Assembly: GCA_950106755.1 (NCBI GenBank)
Contig: OX467088.1
Location: forward strand, 16,724,001 to 16,788,000
From: Climacium dendroides
Lineage: Eukaryota; Streptophyta; Bryopsida; Hypnales; Climaciaceae
Direction of reading: 5' to 3'
Length of the DNA stretch: 64,000 nucleotides
This document shows positions 35,601 through 49,238 of this stretch, in pieces (within the stretch, counting starts at the first letter, position 1; every line of letters begins with the position of its first letter). The position numbers and the translations under genes are program-made. The notes under the pieces are model-generated. The model was not told the DNA's origin and did no database searches. It saw nothing but the letters and a program-made list of their open reading frames with translations.

Positions 35601-36809
35601 TAGTAACCCAACCCAAGCTTTTTTTTTTTTTTTACTTTTTAGAGATAGGGCCAGGGTGGGGATCACTTGAAATTTGGTGAAGCATTTTATTTCCATCTTT
35701 TTTAACCAAAATATACTTTTCAATCACATGCATTTTTTCATCCGTTTTCATCCATTTTTTCATCCAAATTTGGTAGTTTCATCCACTTTTTAAATAGAAA
35801 TGGAAAAATTTTAGCAAAAAATGATTACTTTTTTTTGGAAAAAAGTAGAAATTTATTTTGAAATGGTACAATCTAGGCCCATGGTGTCAAAAAAAAAAGA
35901 TTGAACCTAAGTTGTTTTGTATTTTTGTGACACTTATACATTCAATATTCTATAAATTTTCACAGTTGAAAGCATAAGATATCTACTCATACCACTAGAC
36001 TCCTCTTAAACCAACCACCCTTAAAACAAAAAATGCTTCTACTCCTATGAGTTGCCTCAAAGAACTCCTCAACTCCCATTGATTGCATCAAAGAATTCAT
36101 CAATTCCCATTGATTGATTTAAAGAATTCATCAACTCCCATTAGTTTGGTTCTAAAGAGCTTGTGGTGGTTTTGAGTGGTATAGTGGCACTTTTGCCACT
36201 CATTGGCTTTGCTCCTTTGAGAAGATTTCCTTTGAGGAGACTTAATAGATGGTGTGAAAGGCTCAATGGTAGAATTGGGTGTCTGTACTTTACTTTATAA
36301 AAACATCTATATTAGATAAAGTAGAGGATTTTGAATTTTTTTGATTTTTGATTTTTTTGATATAAGTAAAGGTACCTTTACTGCAAGAAAAAGAGTGACA
36401 AGAACCCAACCACAAGCAACCTTGATGGGCAAGTGATTAACAATGACTAAGACATTGGGCAAAAACCACCCCGCCAAAGCACTAAGAAACAAGGATTTTG
36501 AAATTTGACTATGTGGTCACAAATTCCACTTTAAAAAAATATAATCTATATTTTGATTTTTGATTTCTATTTTGGGTTCACTAAATCCAAATGACCAAAT
36601 TAATGTTGAATCCATTGGATTATTTGATGGTCAATCAACCACTTTAATAAAGGTTGGTAAATGTGCATGCATTGGTTAGTCAATATGATAAACTAGTCTA
36701 AAGGCTCTATTTTTGCCCTTTAAAGCATTAGAAGAGATTTGAAGGCTTGGGAGGGCCATTTCAGGCTTATTCCCAAAGCTTAAAATGCATCAAAATATTA
36801 AATTTAAAA

Positions 36810-36845
<36 letters not shown>

Positions 36846-39800
36846 TATTATTTGACATGGCTCAATCTCGTCCACATTATTTTTGTTGATATAGCAGAGT
36901 TCCCAAAGTTCTTTGCAATCCAAGAACTCATAGGAACTTATAGTCTTATTTTGCCTTGAAATTTCTTCTAATGTGTAAGTTCATTCCAACTTTAATTTTA
37001 GGGAACCAAATCACATTCTCTTGATACATAGTTGGTATGATAATGAGGATCTATCTTGTTAAGAATGTGAGACAAGATTAATTATATTTGTATAGTTGAT
37101 CATGTGTAAGAATTCATCTAAATTTAGTCTTAGAGGGGACTTTGAGGGACTTTGTATAATGAAGAAATATGATGAATTGAGTTGCTCAAGTTGAGCAACT
37201 TTATATAAATATTAGCTACCAAAATGATCTATTTAAATATATTCTACTAATAATTGAAAACCTACTTCAAACATACAAAACCTTACCATATCAAATTCAA
37301 ATTTGAACTCAAAAAAATAAAAAGATTATAGAAATGAAAATAATAGAATAATTTGAATTTTTGGATTACTATTTCAATCTATTGATGTTCAAATTATAGA
37401 ATGACATTAGAATGAGAACCTATTCCATTATGTACACCTATAGAGAAGATTTCCAATTTATTGAACTAAATTTGAATATAATATAAATATTCATCATTTC
37501 ATATTCAAAGACCCAAATTGATTCAATTTATAGCACCCTCATTTTGTCTACTCATGTATCTATGCAACCAAGGATAGCAATTCAAATATAATATATAAAG
37601 AAGATGGAATTTAACAAGATGTTCATAAACAAATTATAATTTTGTAGAAATGTATGATAAAAATAAAGATAACGTCAAAATAATAATATGAAACTTATTG
37701 CATTGTATTATAAAATATCTAAGTTTTAAAGTTTTAACAATTAAATAATTATACAATAAGCCCCCCAAATAGGATGTTTTCTCCATCCTCTCCCCCTTTG
37801 TTTTATACAAATAAGTTTTTGAATTATAAACTTATGAATATCAATCACTATAAAAAAAAATTATGATATTAAATGATTATTAGTTAATACAAATAGAATC
37901 TTATTATAAGAAAATTGCTACCTAAGAATCAACACTATGCTTCTCAATATCAAACAACTACATTCTTGACCATTTTGTAGGTGTTTACAACATTTATTTT
38001 TAAACATAGTTGAGCTCTAAAATCATGAATCTATTGGTTCCAATCATCCATTGTTGACCAACATATACATCCAATGACCCGATCATGTTTGATGTCACAA
38101 CCATACAACTAGTAGACAATGTGAAAAAGAAACAGTGCATGTCATTTTCAAAATCACCCTACAAAATTAGAGGTTTCCAAAGTACATTCAAGAAGAAACA
38201 AAGGGAGGCAAATATAAGATGTGTGCGAAGATGTGAAGTGAGAGCTAACTTCAAATACCTTGAATGTTCATTATGTGAATTTGTCTTGAAGTTCACTGGT
38301 GCTTAATTTATATGGGACTACTCATTTGTTTTCTTGCATTGCATGACTTTTTGAGTGAAATCACTATTTGAAGCAAACTTTGTCCTCGTTACATGGATAC
38401 ATGCTTTGCATTCTTTTAGTTATTTGGTTGTGCAGTCATAGATTCTATGTCTTATTTTATTCAACATTACATCTTACAAAATTAGGAAGTGGATATTGTT
38501 TTTCTCATTAGTAATTCTTCTTTATTTTATAGTATAGAAGTGTATGGGTAAGCATCTCATTTGTGACAAGTTCAAACTTATTAAAATTCTTGTTTGTATT
38601 TACTAGTGGTTTTAAAATATTATGATTTGTAACATTGATTGGTGTTGGGAGAAGAAATTTCAAAAAATATATATGGATCCAAGTAATAAACATTTACACT
38701 ATTTTGGTGTCACACATTGCACATATAATAAAAAATTGACCATAATGTTTAGGTTTTAAAGTCATCACACTTTAGTTTTATTGGAGGTGCAAGAAACTTT
38801 GAATAACTTTACATTAAATTCTCTATAGTATAAAAATTTTCCTAGGTAATGTGGATTTTTTCTTAAAGTAAGATATGCATAGCATTGATGTTTTTTTAAA
38901 TGTTTCCACGATAAAATTTTAAAAATTCATCACCAATATTTTTCAATCAATTATTATGTAACACAATGAAAAGCACAAAAAATATTTTATCAAAATGGAA
39001 TTTTTATTTTTGGAAATTGAAATTTGGTATGTTGGATCTTTGATTAAGATTGTATAAAATAATAAATTTAAGAAGATAGTTTTAATAGGATATCCTTAAA
39101 ATGGAATTAAAAAAAAAGTTTCAAAAGCTTTGTATTGAGGTTGCAAGACTTCTTAGACAATACTTGTACTATATACAAAGTGATGATGTCAATTATAGAT
39201 AGGATGTTTGGATTGGATCAAAAGGCAAGATCCAATCCAAACAACTTTCAAAAGTACTAAGCCCACACGTGACCTATTCCAAAATTTTAAAAATTTGAGA
39301 TAAACACCCCCTCTTCATATTCCCCATGAAAAACAAATGATGATTTTTCCAAAACTAAACTTTGATTAAAGATATCCTAAACTTGTAAAAGTCTTTGAAA
39401 ATTGAAAGGTAGACTAATTTAATAGTCATGAATAAGTTCATATGGTTAGATTTTTTTTTAAATTATTCTACAAAAGTTGTATGTTCATTTTAAAAACAAT
39501 AGTTTGGAGGTGATTTTGGAAGGAGGATCCCCTTAAGGCATTTAGGGATTCATTTTGAAGAAACAATTTTATTGTATAAAAATTCATGGAGTAGTTATTT
39601 TTTCTTTTGGTACATGTTGCTTTTCTTGAAGTTTCCCAAAATAATTTATTTCAAAAAGAGGTCATTTTCATTCACTATTATTTATATGAGGATTACAAGA
39701 GTAATGGTTTTTGACAAATATTTTAATGAAGCTTTCTTAACATTCCTCTTTGAGATCTATGTATCATGGGATATGTTTCTTTAGTTCCAAAAGACCTTAA

Positions 39801-39879
39801 AGGGTCCTCCTTTAAAATCAAATCTAAAAAGTCATTTTTCAAAAGTCTCATTCTAAACCTCATTGTATCTTGTATGTAG
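35601..39879. other. AT-rich intergenic region
   Basis: No gene recognised. It contains a 15-base T run (about 35618-35632), an (ATTT)n microsatellite at 36815-36847, and at about 38880-39060 a block related to 24900-25080 of the foldback element. The open frame at 38085-38306 is lysine-rich and unlike anything I know. Confidence 0.5.
36815..36847 (+). repeat. (ATTT)n microsatellite
   Basis: Eight uninterrupted ATTT units. Confidence 0.9.
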
Positions 39880-40480
39880 TCACCTAGCCCCTTGTGGTCA
39901 TTCTAGAGCTCTTCTAAAGCTGATTGTCTCTTAAGTAGTCACTCAATCTAGTTGCAAAGGGCTTTCAAAGCCAATAGTCTTCCGACCCATTGCAGTCATT
40001 CTAGAAGTCTTCTAAAGCTGATTGTCTCTTAAATAGTCACTCAGTCTAGTTACAAAGGGCTTTCAAAGGTGATAGTCTCCCGGCCCATTGCGATCATTCT
40101 AGAGGTCTTCTAAAGCCGATTATCTCTTAAGTAGTCACTCAGTGTAGTTGCAAAAGGCATTTAAAGCCAACAATCTCCCGTGTAATCACCTGGCCCGTTG
40201 TCGTTGTAGACCTGGCCCGTTGTCGTTGTAGACCTGGCCCGTTGTCGTTGTAGACCTGGCCCGTTGTAGTCATTCCAGAGGTCTTCTAAAGTCGATTGTG
40301 TCTTAAATAGTTACTTAGTCCAGTTGCGAAGGGCTTTCAAAGCCGTGATAGTCTCTTGTCTCTTGTTGTGAGCTCATTCTGAAGGTCTTCTAACGCCCAT
40401 TGTCTTTATGCGTAGTTTGCGGCGTACTTGCACTCATTCCAAAGGGTTTTTTTCTACAACTAATTCTCTCTTGTGTGTAG
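39880..40480 (+). repeat. Minisatellite of about 98-bp units with nested 22-bp array
   Basis: The word 'cttctaaag' (or a near variant) recurs at 39911, 40010, 40107, 40283 and 40387. Each unit also has 'gattgtctctta', 'gtcact', 'gttgcaaagggctttcaaag' and 'cccattgcagtcattct'. In the fourth unit a 22-bp piece (cctggcccgttgtcgttgta + ga) is itself repeated at 40189, 40211, 40233 and 40255, which explains the longer interval there. Confidence 0.9.
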
Positions 40481-40853
40481 TCTCTACACCTTAGTCTTGA
40501 AGTGGTCCTTATTGATTTTTGCATCAAACATGTTGTTTATATGTGCTTTGTTTAATAGCTATAACTTAGTGTGAAAAGTTTTGAAGTTATGTGCTAATTA
40601 TGAAAAAAAAACTTTTTTTTATTTGGCCTTTCTTTTGTAGTTAGAAGGTTAAACTTATTATTCTTGTTGAAAATGTAGCTCCTTAACTACAATAAATGGT
40701 TGCAACTCCATAGCTTGTAAGTGTGGAGTTCAAACCATTTGTTGCTACAAACACATGTGCAACCTATAAAATTGTTGTTGCAAACCCTCTCTTACTAACC
40801 CTTCTTTGAATTCTCTTAGTTTCAATCCCAAACCTTTGTAACCAACCAAAGTT

Positions 40854-42740
40854 TTGAATGTACAAACCATTACAACCAAACAACGCTTGGATTGTGCAAG
40901 CGAACAAAGCCTAGCCATGGTGCCACCTTTACGGTCTAGCTTGCAATGTCTCCATTGCGACCTTACAAAATTTGAGCACAAGCCCATGGACGGCATTCAA
41001 CATCACCTCCACAATGGCAACATGACCCACATATACCTCATTTTGTCACCTTTAGTTGGCCCCTACCTCAACTTGCACTTATACTTCGATGTAGAGATTT
41101 CAAGCTTATACCCACATGACCTATCCAAAGTCACCATCCAAATCTCATTCACGCACCCCAACATGTTAGGAGGCTTCATCTATTGCAACATTCTTCACCA
41201 TATCATGGTAGACAATTTGTACAGTGGAGGCTACACACTTGTATAGCTCCCCAAATATGTCTTTTTACAATTGCTTAGTTTCTTTTCGACCTATGAGGTC
41301 GAGCAAGAACATGGAGGGGCAAGCGTCTATACTAAACTCTCAGTTGGAGGAGGCCTATGAAGGCGAGGAGAGGTTCAAGGAGCTTATGGCAAATGTCGTG
41401 ATGGATTAGTTTGAACCCAAAATTGTTGCACACATTGTGGTGATGGTTAGTGTGATTGGGTTCAACTTGAGTATTCTTTTGGTGGTGGTAGAAGGATCGG
41501 GAGGTCTAGAGAAGAATGAAGGAGGGGAAGATGGACATGTAGATGGGGATGCGCCATATGGGATTGATAAACTTATGGATGATTATTAGATGGTGATTCT
41601 TGACTTGCTATCAAATTAAGATATGTATGTTTTGGCGAGAGCTTTCCCGCACATCATGGATGTCATTAGAAAGCATAATTTATTCATTCGCACGCAACTT
41701 GTATGCTTTTTTTGCAAAAGACGTACACAAAGTCTGTGCTTGGAATTGGACTAGAGGTGGATTGCCTTGTACCCTTTGGTGTGGTGACGACCACCATTCG
41801 TGTATTGGATTTACTCTCATACTATACTCATATACTCTCATGAGTATAGTATATGAACAGAAATCTTTAAGGAGAAGTTTAATGTGTTCCTTCCCGTTGC
41901 TCTTGACAATTGTCACTTCTTTCACATAGAATCCACAATTCAAGAAGTACTACAAAGTGTGCACTATGTGCTTGTACAACTAGAGAGGCTCGTCATAGGG
42001 GCATTGTGCGTAGTAGATGTTCTTCTTCACCTTTTGAATGGGATGGTGTTGGAGCTCGCCTAGGATTAAAATTGAGTTTCGGAAGCGCGTCACAGTCTTT
42101 CGCCAAAGTAATACTAGTCGACACAAAAATGCCATATCCAACATTGGTGAGTTTCTCATATATCTGGTCGTGTTGAACAAAGATTGGCAATCTTGTCATG
42201 TCCCTTTTGTGGAGGAGCTTTTGGCACATGACGTGGTGTGGTTCTTGGATGGAGAAAACTCTACAAATTCAAAATACCTCCACCTTGCCTACTTGGAAGA
42301 CAATTTGTATGTCTCCCAAACACCGCCTTCGAGAAACCTTTGATGCAAGCTTACAATCCTTGAGGCTTGTCATGATTTCAAGTGATTTCACCTTATTATG
42401 CTTGGCACAATTGGAGGCCAAGACTTTGACAGTTGGTATGGGTACCCATCTGAGCACATGGGTGAGGTATTGTTTCATCAAGTGCAAAGAATCTATGATG
42501 TGAAGGATTGGGATGTGTTTATAGAAATCCTTGGATTTCCACTTCTTGATATTGATTGGCAAATCCAGATTTGCAAAATGTTGAAGAGTATTGTGACGCA
42601 TCCGCAACTTTTCTATTTGTGCATGTGCATGGAGCTGTTATACCTGCCACCAAGTTGGTGGTACCCATGTGGCGAATTCACAAGTGACAAATTTGAGTAC
42701 AACATTGAAAACGGGCTTGTATGTTTGGAGTATTGACAAC
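40854..42740 (+). pseudogene. Broken gene with a ubiquitin-conjugating (E2-like) domain
   Basis: The frame from 40854 encodes a UBC-fold pattern: KFEHKPMDGIQHH, then the GP of 'LVGPYLNL', YFDVEISSLYP, ITIQISFTHPNM-like HPN with GGFIYCNIL (the E2 'HPN...G.IC' site, cysteine present), and GGYTL followed by an in-frame TAG. After the stop the same frame goes on with VFLQLLSFFSTYEVEQEHGG, a plausible E2 C-terminal helix, then further stops. Coding-like pieces continue in shifting frames: CLGIGLEVDCLVPFGV (about 41735), DWQSCHVPFVEELL (42180), HRLRETFDASLQSLRLVM (42320) and VKDWDVFIEILGFPLLD (42500). They suggest one long ancestral reading frame of 600 or more codons without visible introns. It could be a retrocopy or a gene carried by a transposon. 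Clearly non-functional here. Confidence 0.55.
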
Positions 42741-43556
42741 CATTGGTGAGCTTATTTCCAATAACAAGAATGTAAAAATTCTACAACACATTTGTAGATC
42801 CTAAACCGTACAACCCTTGGAATGCCATATTTCAACTTTTTGTTTATCATTTGTAGCAAAGGAAGATATATTGTAGGTGGTCGAAGCAAAACATATTATT
42901 TGCTTAGTTGTCAACCTTTGAAGTTTGGAGGAACTATCTTGTCTTTTTGGATGTTGACAATTAGTCTTGTCTTTTGTACTCTTTTTCATGGAATTAATAA
43001 ACTTGTAAATTTGCAATCCAATGCCGAACCTTTCAACTGCTATTCAAAACTGATCATGTTTATTCTAAATTTTGGACCGTTGTTACATTTGGCACTAGGT
43101 TTGCATTCAAACATCCTTAGGTGGTAGTACTCTCTAATCTCTTCAATTTGGCTACTTACTTGACAAACTCATACACAATGAGATATTAATTTGAATGCGT
43201 GACCGATGTGCAAATGTGCAAAAATAAATGATAGTGTGGCATGTACAACGTATTCCAATACAATTATACAATTTAGAGATGGTGGGTTGAACATGGGGGG
43301 TCGTCGGAGGATTTGGAAAGTTGCTCAGTTTGGGTTTGGGAAGCAAATTCTGTTCATTCTTGAAATTTTTTTTGGAAATTTTTATTGAAAGATAAGAGAA
43401 ATTGACACCTAAACCAAGTTGTTTCATATTTTTTGGAACTTTGTTGGAACTTTGAGAAATTAGCTATGAATAATGTAGTTGGAATGCAATATTGCTCGAA
43501 AATTGTCCACCTTCTCTAAATGTACACTATTTGTATATTGTTAGTATAGTAGAAAA
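42741..43556. other. Intergenic, repeat-derived
   Basis: No gene. The segment just before 43557 (about 43410-43555) resembles 7440-7830, so the family A element seems to sit inside an older dispersed repeat. Confidence 0.4.
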
Positions 43557-44206
43557 TTAACCCCTAAATACCCAAGGCACCCAATTTTGGTGTTTGCAAT
43601 AATTCAAAGCTAAATAAAATCCATCCAAGTTGTTATTTTTAGTATTTTTTATTTTTATTTTTGGAAAACTCTATTTGAAGTCTACTATCAGCATCAAAAA
43701 TCCAATTTTTAAAATGGATGTTTATGATTTTTCTATTCTAGATTTTGTGCAAGGATACCCATTGCAATCTTGACTTCCCATAGCGTCGAGGGCTCTTGAA
43801 AATGAGCCTCGAATACCCTAAACCTTGGAAAAAAAATCACACTAAAAATTCATTTAAAAAATTGTAGGATAGATTTTGAAAAGTTACAAATTGATTGGAG
43901 TTATTCATATTAGGTTCTATAACTTCATATTTTTTTGGTGACCAACTTTTTAGATTTCACATGTTAAAAGATATTTGAAAGATTTTCATAGTTTAAACAC
44001 CCTTATGATCAAACATTATAATCTTTCAATCTATAAGTGATATTGATGTGTTTTCTTTTCTAAGTGATCTCCGATATGTCTAGTTTGAATTTGTACGGTT
44101 ACAATTAAAAAAAAAATTATATAAATTATTAAAATATTTGTTTTTTGTTCAATTTAGAGCAAATTTTGAGAAGCTAAAAATAGCCCTTGGGCATTTAGGG
44201 ATTAAC
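43557..44206 (+). mobile_element. TTAA-bounded MITE, family A, copy 2 (650 bp)
   Basis: Begins TTAACCCCTAAATACCCAAG and ends 'gcccttgggcatttagggattaa'. The terminal inverted repeat is about 20 bp and TTAA lies on both sides. Collinear with 28818-29464 in the same orientation. No coding capacity. Confidence 0.8.
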
Positions 44207-47200
44207 ATGTACAAAAGGTGTACATGAGAGGACATGGGTGATTTTAGAGCCTAGGCACTTTTTGGACATCCTACCTTAGCATAGAGTTTTAGTGCTCCAA
44301 GGAGTTTCCTCCTTTGTTTTTCCCACACTACTAACTATTTGTCCAACATTGCACACACTTTACTTTTAAATTTTTACATTTTTAGTAACTCAAAATGAAG
44401 AGCTTCATTTACGAGAAATATTGAAAACAAATACACCTTACTTTTTTGTAATATAGGAGTAAAACATGATGTCCACCTTTTCATATTGGCCATTTTTATT
44501 TTGGTTAGATTATGAGTAAACTATTTAGGAATCTTTTCCAAAGTTTTTTAGGTGATTGCAAGAAACTCTTGTATTATTTTTTGTCACACCTCGTATGTTG
44601 ATTAGTTTTTTGGCTATAATATTTTGCATTTTGGTTCCACATGACTCAAATATAGACAAGGTACTCATGTCTATAATTTACCTTACTTAATTTTTATAAT
44701 TTAAAAAAAATTACTATCTGAAACTGATAGCCCTCAATTGTATGGCACTCTTGCTAATTTGGTTTTATTTTGTTCTATTGAGTACCTATGAAAAGGAATT
44801 TTAAGCTGAAATTTTGGTAGAAAAGGTCTTCAAGTATATTTTCACATCCTATAAGAAGGAATTTCAAAAACAATTAATTATATATTGTGTGGATGTCCAC
44901 AAAGTGAGTTTCATTAGGAATGCATTTCATAACATACAAAACATTATTTTGGTGGTTCTTTTGGTGACCCACCGTCTCCAGAAAGATTTTGCAAATGGCT
45001 AGTTATCATTTTCTTCATTTCATTTTTTCCATATTTTTTATTCATTAAAACATCAAATTGTCTATTCTCTTAAGATTAGGCACTTTTTTAGTTCTTCTAC
45101 TTAGAAAATTTTTCTATGATTTTGCTTTGATGGTTATCTTCAACTTATAGGTGCAAAATTGACTATATTTTTTTAATTCTAAAGTACACTACAAAAAAGC
45201 ATGAGTAATGTATAATACATCAAAATTGACATGTGTTTCTTGCAATCACCCTTTTAGGAAAGCCCACTTTTTGTGATAAACCCAATAGGAAATTTCTAAA
45301 AAACTTTGATGGATGGAAGAATGTTTCAAAAATTGGAAATACATAAAATTCTAGTAGATGGAAGAGTGTTTCATTGTGTATATAAATTATAGGTTTGAAA
45401 GTTTCCAACTGTTCTGTAAGAGAGATGTTTGAAACATTTATTTTTTAAACATATTCTTTGTGATAATTTCAATTTTAACAACATTTGTGTTTATGTTCTC
45501 TTTACATTATTTATACAATTGAAAATTAAATAAAAAAATAAGTTTGAAAATATGTGAAGACATAGTCCTTTTCCATCTTCATATTCATTTTGGCACCTTA
45601 GAATACATACATCATACTACACATCACTTTAAAAAATCAAATCTATAATTGATATATTTAGAAAAGACAAAGAGAATTCAAACTTTCAAAGTATGCCTGT
45701 ACAGCTAGTATATTGAATTCCTTCATGTCTGTAGCCCTCTTTTTGTTAGTTAGTAATGCAAATATGCATCATAAAGCACAAGTAAAAATACATCTTGAAC
45801 TTCATGTACTTTTTTTCATCAAAATTAGATCAAAGAGAATTTGCTTAGTTGTTCTTTTGCTACATGTCATGGATCAACTTTATGATTGAAGTTCTCTTTT
45901 GGTTCACCTTTGATTCGTCAAACCAAGGTTCTGTAGACTGCAACATCCAATTCCAAAACATAGTTTCAACTATATGCATACTATTATGTAGTAGACTTGA
46001 ACATTTTCCATTCCTCTAACTTATACAGATAGCATCTTTCGTACACATTAAACTATAAAGTGAAAAATAATTATAAAGGTTATTTAAAAACTAATCCAAT
46101 GAAGAATATTCTATTCTATATGTATTTGAAATGTATTTAATTTTCAAGCACATGACCAATATCTCAAGTTTTAGATATAATATTTTGGCAACTCCATCTT
46201 ACTTTTTAACCCATTGTATTTAATGAACCTTCTACAAGACTAGTGTCTTGTACTTAGCATACACTCTTTTATACATTAAAAAAAATATGAGCCCTAGAAG
46301 GGGCTCCTTTGTAGTGCAAACCCGTAAGGTTTCCCTCAATTAAACTCAATAGTGATTGAATTAAATGATGAATAGTGTGCACAATTGAAATAATAATATA
46401 AAATATTAAAAATAAATAAAAATTATATAATAATAATAATAAATTAATTTTTTAAATTTTTTTTAAAAAATAATTAAAAAATAATTGTAATAATTGCAAT
46501 CTGACGTGGTGGTACTCATGCCACATCAGATTTCAAAATCTGAAATTTTATATATTTTTTAATAATAATATTTTTAAATTCTTTTTTTTTACATTTTCTG
46601 AACTGTTCAGTTGAACTGTTCTGTGCTATTCCGGCCTAGCAATTGGCTAGAATTTAATTTTTAATTTTTTAAAATTTAATTTAATTTAATTTTTCAGCCA
46701 AAGTTCCTTGCGTTCACAACACTCACGGTCCCTTCCAGGGTTCATATTTCTTGTAATGAGTTTTACCTTATTTGTTGAATTCAGAAAATTTTACATGTCA
46801 TTTGAAGGACTCATAGAATCTCTCATATACAAATAGATTCATCTGAAAAAGAATACGACGGTCACTTGTTGACAAAAGTTAGTTCAATACATATAAACTA
46901 CTAACACTGATTGAACAAATAAGTTACCATGCCCTCTACTTCATTGCTAGTGAATACAAATTAATCATTAGAAAATCATCATAGATTATACTTCTTCACT
47001 AATACTCATTACTTACAATCATGTCAAAAAAATGAAACCATTTGGTGAAATGTAGTTGTTATCAAGTTCATTAAATACATCAAAATTTTGATTTTAAATG
47101 TATCCAAAAAATCTCTCTTAGAAACTAATTAAACTCTAAAATTATTTCAATATTATGTAATATGCAATGATAAAATGTTCCATTTTAATATATTAATAAA

Positions 47201-47251
47201 TGATTTATAGTTAATATATTCCAAATATGACTAGAATATCTTATTTTGAAA
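44207..47251. other. AT-rich intergenic region
   Basis: No gene recognised. Contains an imperfect hairpin with TCTGACGTGG / CCACATCAGA arms (46500-46530) and long A/T low-complexity DNA at 46380-46500 and 46640-46700. Confidence 0.5.
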
Positions 47252-47422
47252 TTATAACTAGCGTTTTTATTTTCTTCAAACTTATGAATGAGTATAGCAA
47301 AGGCAGTGAAAGAATTACATCTTTGAACATTTACCTCTTTGATGTATAGCTCTTTGGGTATGGTTTAAATGCAAATTTCATACAATATCAAAAATTCATT
47401 ATAAAAATTGAATTCCACTTAC

Positions 47423-47542
47423 ATGCTTTGGAAATAATTGTTTGGATTCAAGATTGAATACTTGGGGAGCTTGTTTGAGAAAAAGTTCGGTATAATGCAA
47501 GAGAAATGGTCCACAATCATAACCATTACTTTGTTGAGGCAC
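47423..47542 (-). pseudogene. Ulp1-like cysteine protease exon, left arm
   Basis: Mirror copy of 49119-49238. It has the same 40 codons with the QQSNGYDCGPFLLHYTELF motif, between a GCAG acceptor and a GTAAGT donor on the minus strand. Confidence 0.7.
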
Positions 47543-48040
47543 CTGCATACATAATGAATTTGAGTTTCACAAATAAACTTAACAATTACATGTTCTATTT
47601 TGGCATTCATTGTTTATATCCAAAGTTTTCTTATACAATGATACAATGATGATTACGTTTAATTATCAACTAGTTGATCTAATCATCAGATAGTTGGAAT
47701 GAAAAATAATAGATGAAAGTAGTGTTATTACAACAAAGTGAGCATGGGATCACACCATCAAGACTTGATTTCAAGAAGGACATCCTTTGTAGCCATCCTT
47801 GGTCTTGTTTCAATTTTTATCCATGTAAGCATCCAACATTGTATTCCTTTATATTCTTTCCTTCCTTGTTTTCTTTCCTTCTTGATATCTTGTTGTTGTT
47901 TTTTGCCACATGTTTTGTTATTATCAACCCATTGCTACTCATTAGATTTGGTTTCATTGACTTTTAAATTTCCAATTATAATTAACAATACTTACTAACA
48001 AATTATTCTTTAAAAAATTAAAAATATTTTCAACTTGTTT

Positions 48041-48277
48041 CTTTCTCGGAACAATGAGGGCCAACATCATATATAGTGGTTTGGTAATCAAATGAGGTGG
48101 TAAATTGTAGTTAAGTACTGTGACTGCCCACGTGGACTATTTTGTAGATAAAGACTTATATGGATTGAAACCATTGAGTGCAACTCCTATATGTACATTA
48201 ACATTCTTGTTGTTTTCAAATTGTAAGTTTTGATCAATGTGTTGCCAAGCTTAAGAATCACTAGGAACCCACCATAA
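48041..48277 (-). pseudogene. CACTA (En/Spm) transposase fragment, left arm
   Basis: Mirror copy of 48384-48620 with the same in-frame stops. Confidence 0.7.
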
Positions 48278-48383
48278 ATTATCTAAACGTTTTTATTCTT
48301 TATACCCATTAAGAGATCTTTTGAGGAGCCCCACTCAAGCTCCTCTTTTTAATGGGTATAAAGAATAAAAACGTTTAGATAAT

Positions 48384-48620
48384 TTATGGTGGGTTCCTAG
48401 TGATTCTTAAGCTTGGCAACACATTGATCAAAACTTACAATTTGAAAACAACAAGAATGTTAATGTACATATAGGAGTTGCACTCAATGGTTTCAATCCA
48501 TATAAGTCTTTATCTACAAAATAGTCCACGTGGGCAGTCACAGTACTTAACTACAATTTACCACCTCATTTGATTACCAAACCACTATATATGATGTTGG
48601 CCCTCATTGTTCCGAGAAAG
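48384..48620 (+). pseudogene. CACTA (En/Spm, TNP2-type) transposase fragment, right arm
   Basis: Seventy-nine codons in one frame with two in-frame stops. Readable pieces are WVPSDS, AWQHIDQNLQFENNKNVNVH, GVALNGFNPYKSLS and STWAVTVLNYNLPPHLITKP, ending YMMLALIVPRK. They match the TNP2 block 'DSxAWxxFD...LGLxxDGFNPF...W.V....YNLPP......LxLLIPG'. The part N-terminal to this block is cut off at the palindrome centre. Confidence 0.75.
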
Positions 48621-49118
48621 AAACAAGTTGAAAATATTTTTAATTTTTTAAAGAATAATTTGTTAGTAAGTATTGTTAATTATAATTGGAAATTTAAAAG
48701 TCAATGAAACCAAATCTAATGAGTAGCAATGGGTTGATAATAACAAAACATGTGGCAAAAAACAACAACAAGATATCAAGAAGGAAAGAAAACAAGGAAG
48801 GAAAGAATATAAAGGAATACAATGTTGGATGCTTACATGGATAAAAATTGAAACAAGACCAAGGATGGCTACAAAGGATGTCCTTCTTGAAATCAAGTCT
48901 TGATGGTGTGATCCCATGCTCACTTTGTTGTAATAACACTACTTTCATCTATTATTTTTCATTCCAACTATCTGATGATTAGATCAACTAGTTGATAATT
49001 AAACGTAATCATCATTGTATCATTGTATAAGAAAACTTTGGATATAAACAATGAATGCCAAAATAGAACATGTAATTGTTAAGTTTATTTGTGAAACTCA
49101 AATTCATTATGTATGCAG

Positions 49119-49238
49119 GTGCCTCAACAAAGTAATGGTTATGATTGTGGACCATTTCTCTTGCATTATACCGAACTTTTTCTCAAACAAGCTCCCCAAG
49201 TATTCAATCTTGAATCCAAACAATTATTTCCAAAGCAT
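49119..49238 (+). pseudogene. Ulp1-like cysteine protease exon, right arm
   Basis: Forty codons between acceptor TATGCAG and donor GTAAGT. VPQQSNGYDCGPFLLHYTEL is the C-terminal catalytic box of Ulp1/SENP (SUMO) proteases, with the conserved Gln and the catalytic Cys. Plant CACTA and Mutator elements often carry such a domain. A following exon may begin near 49410 (ALRASTIPSTIFNKLLKA), just outside the palindrome, so only the right-hand copy would keep its natural continuation. Confidence 0.7.

Noticed and set aside
39880..40480. Regularly spaced repeats that might suggest a CRISPR-like array
   Set aside because: Whole units are similar with no unique spacers, and the window is plant nuclear DNA; it is a minisatellite.
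47713..47967. Identical 84-86 codon frames in both palindrome arms (also 48694-48948)
   Set aside because: Identity follows from the palindrome. The frames are hydrophobic, lie opposite the strand that carries the transposase and protease pieces, and match nothing.
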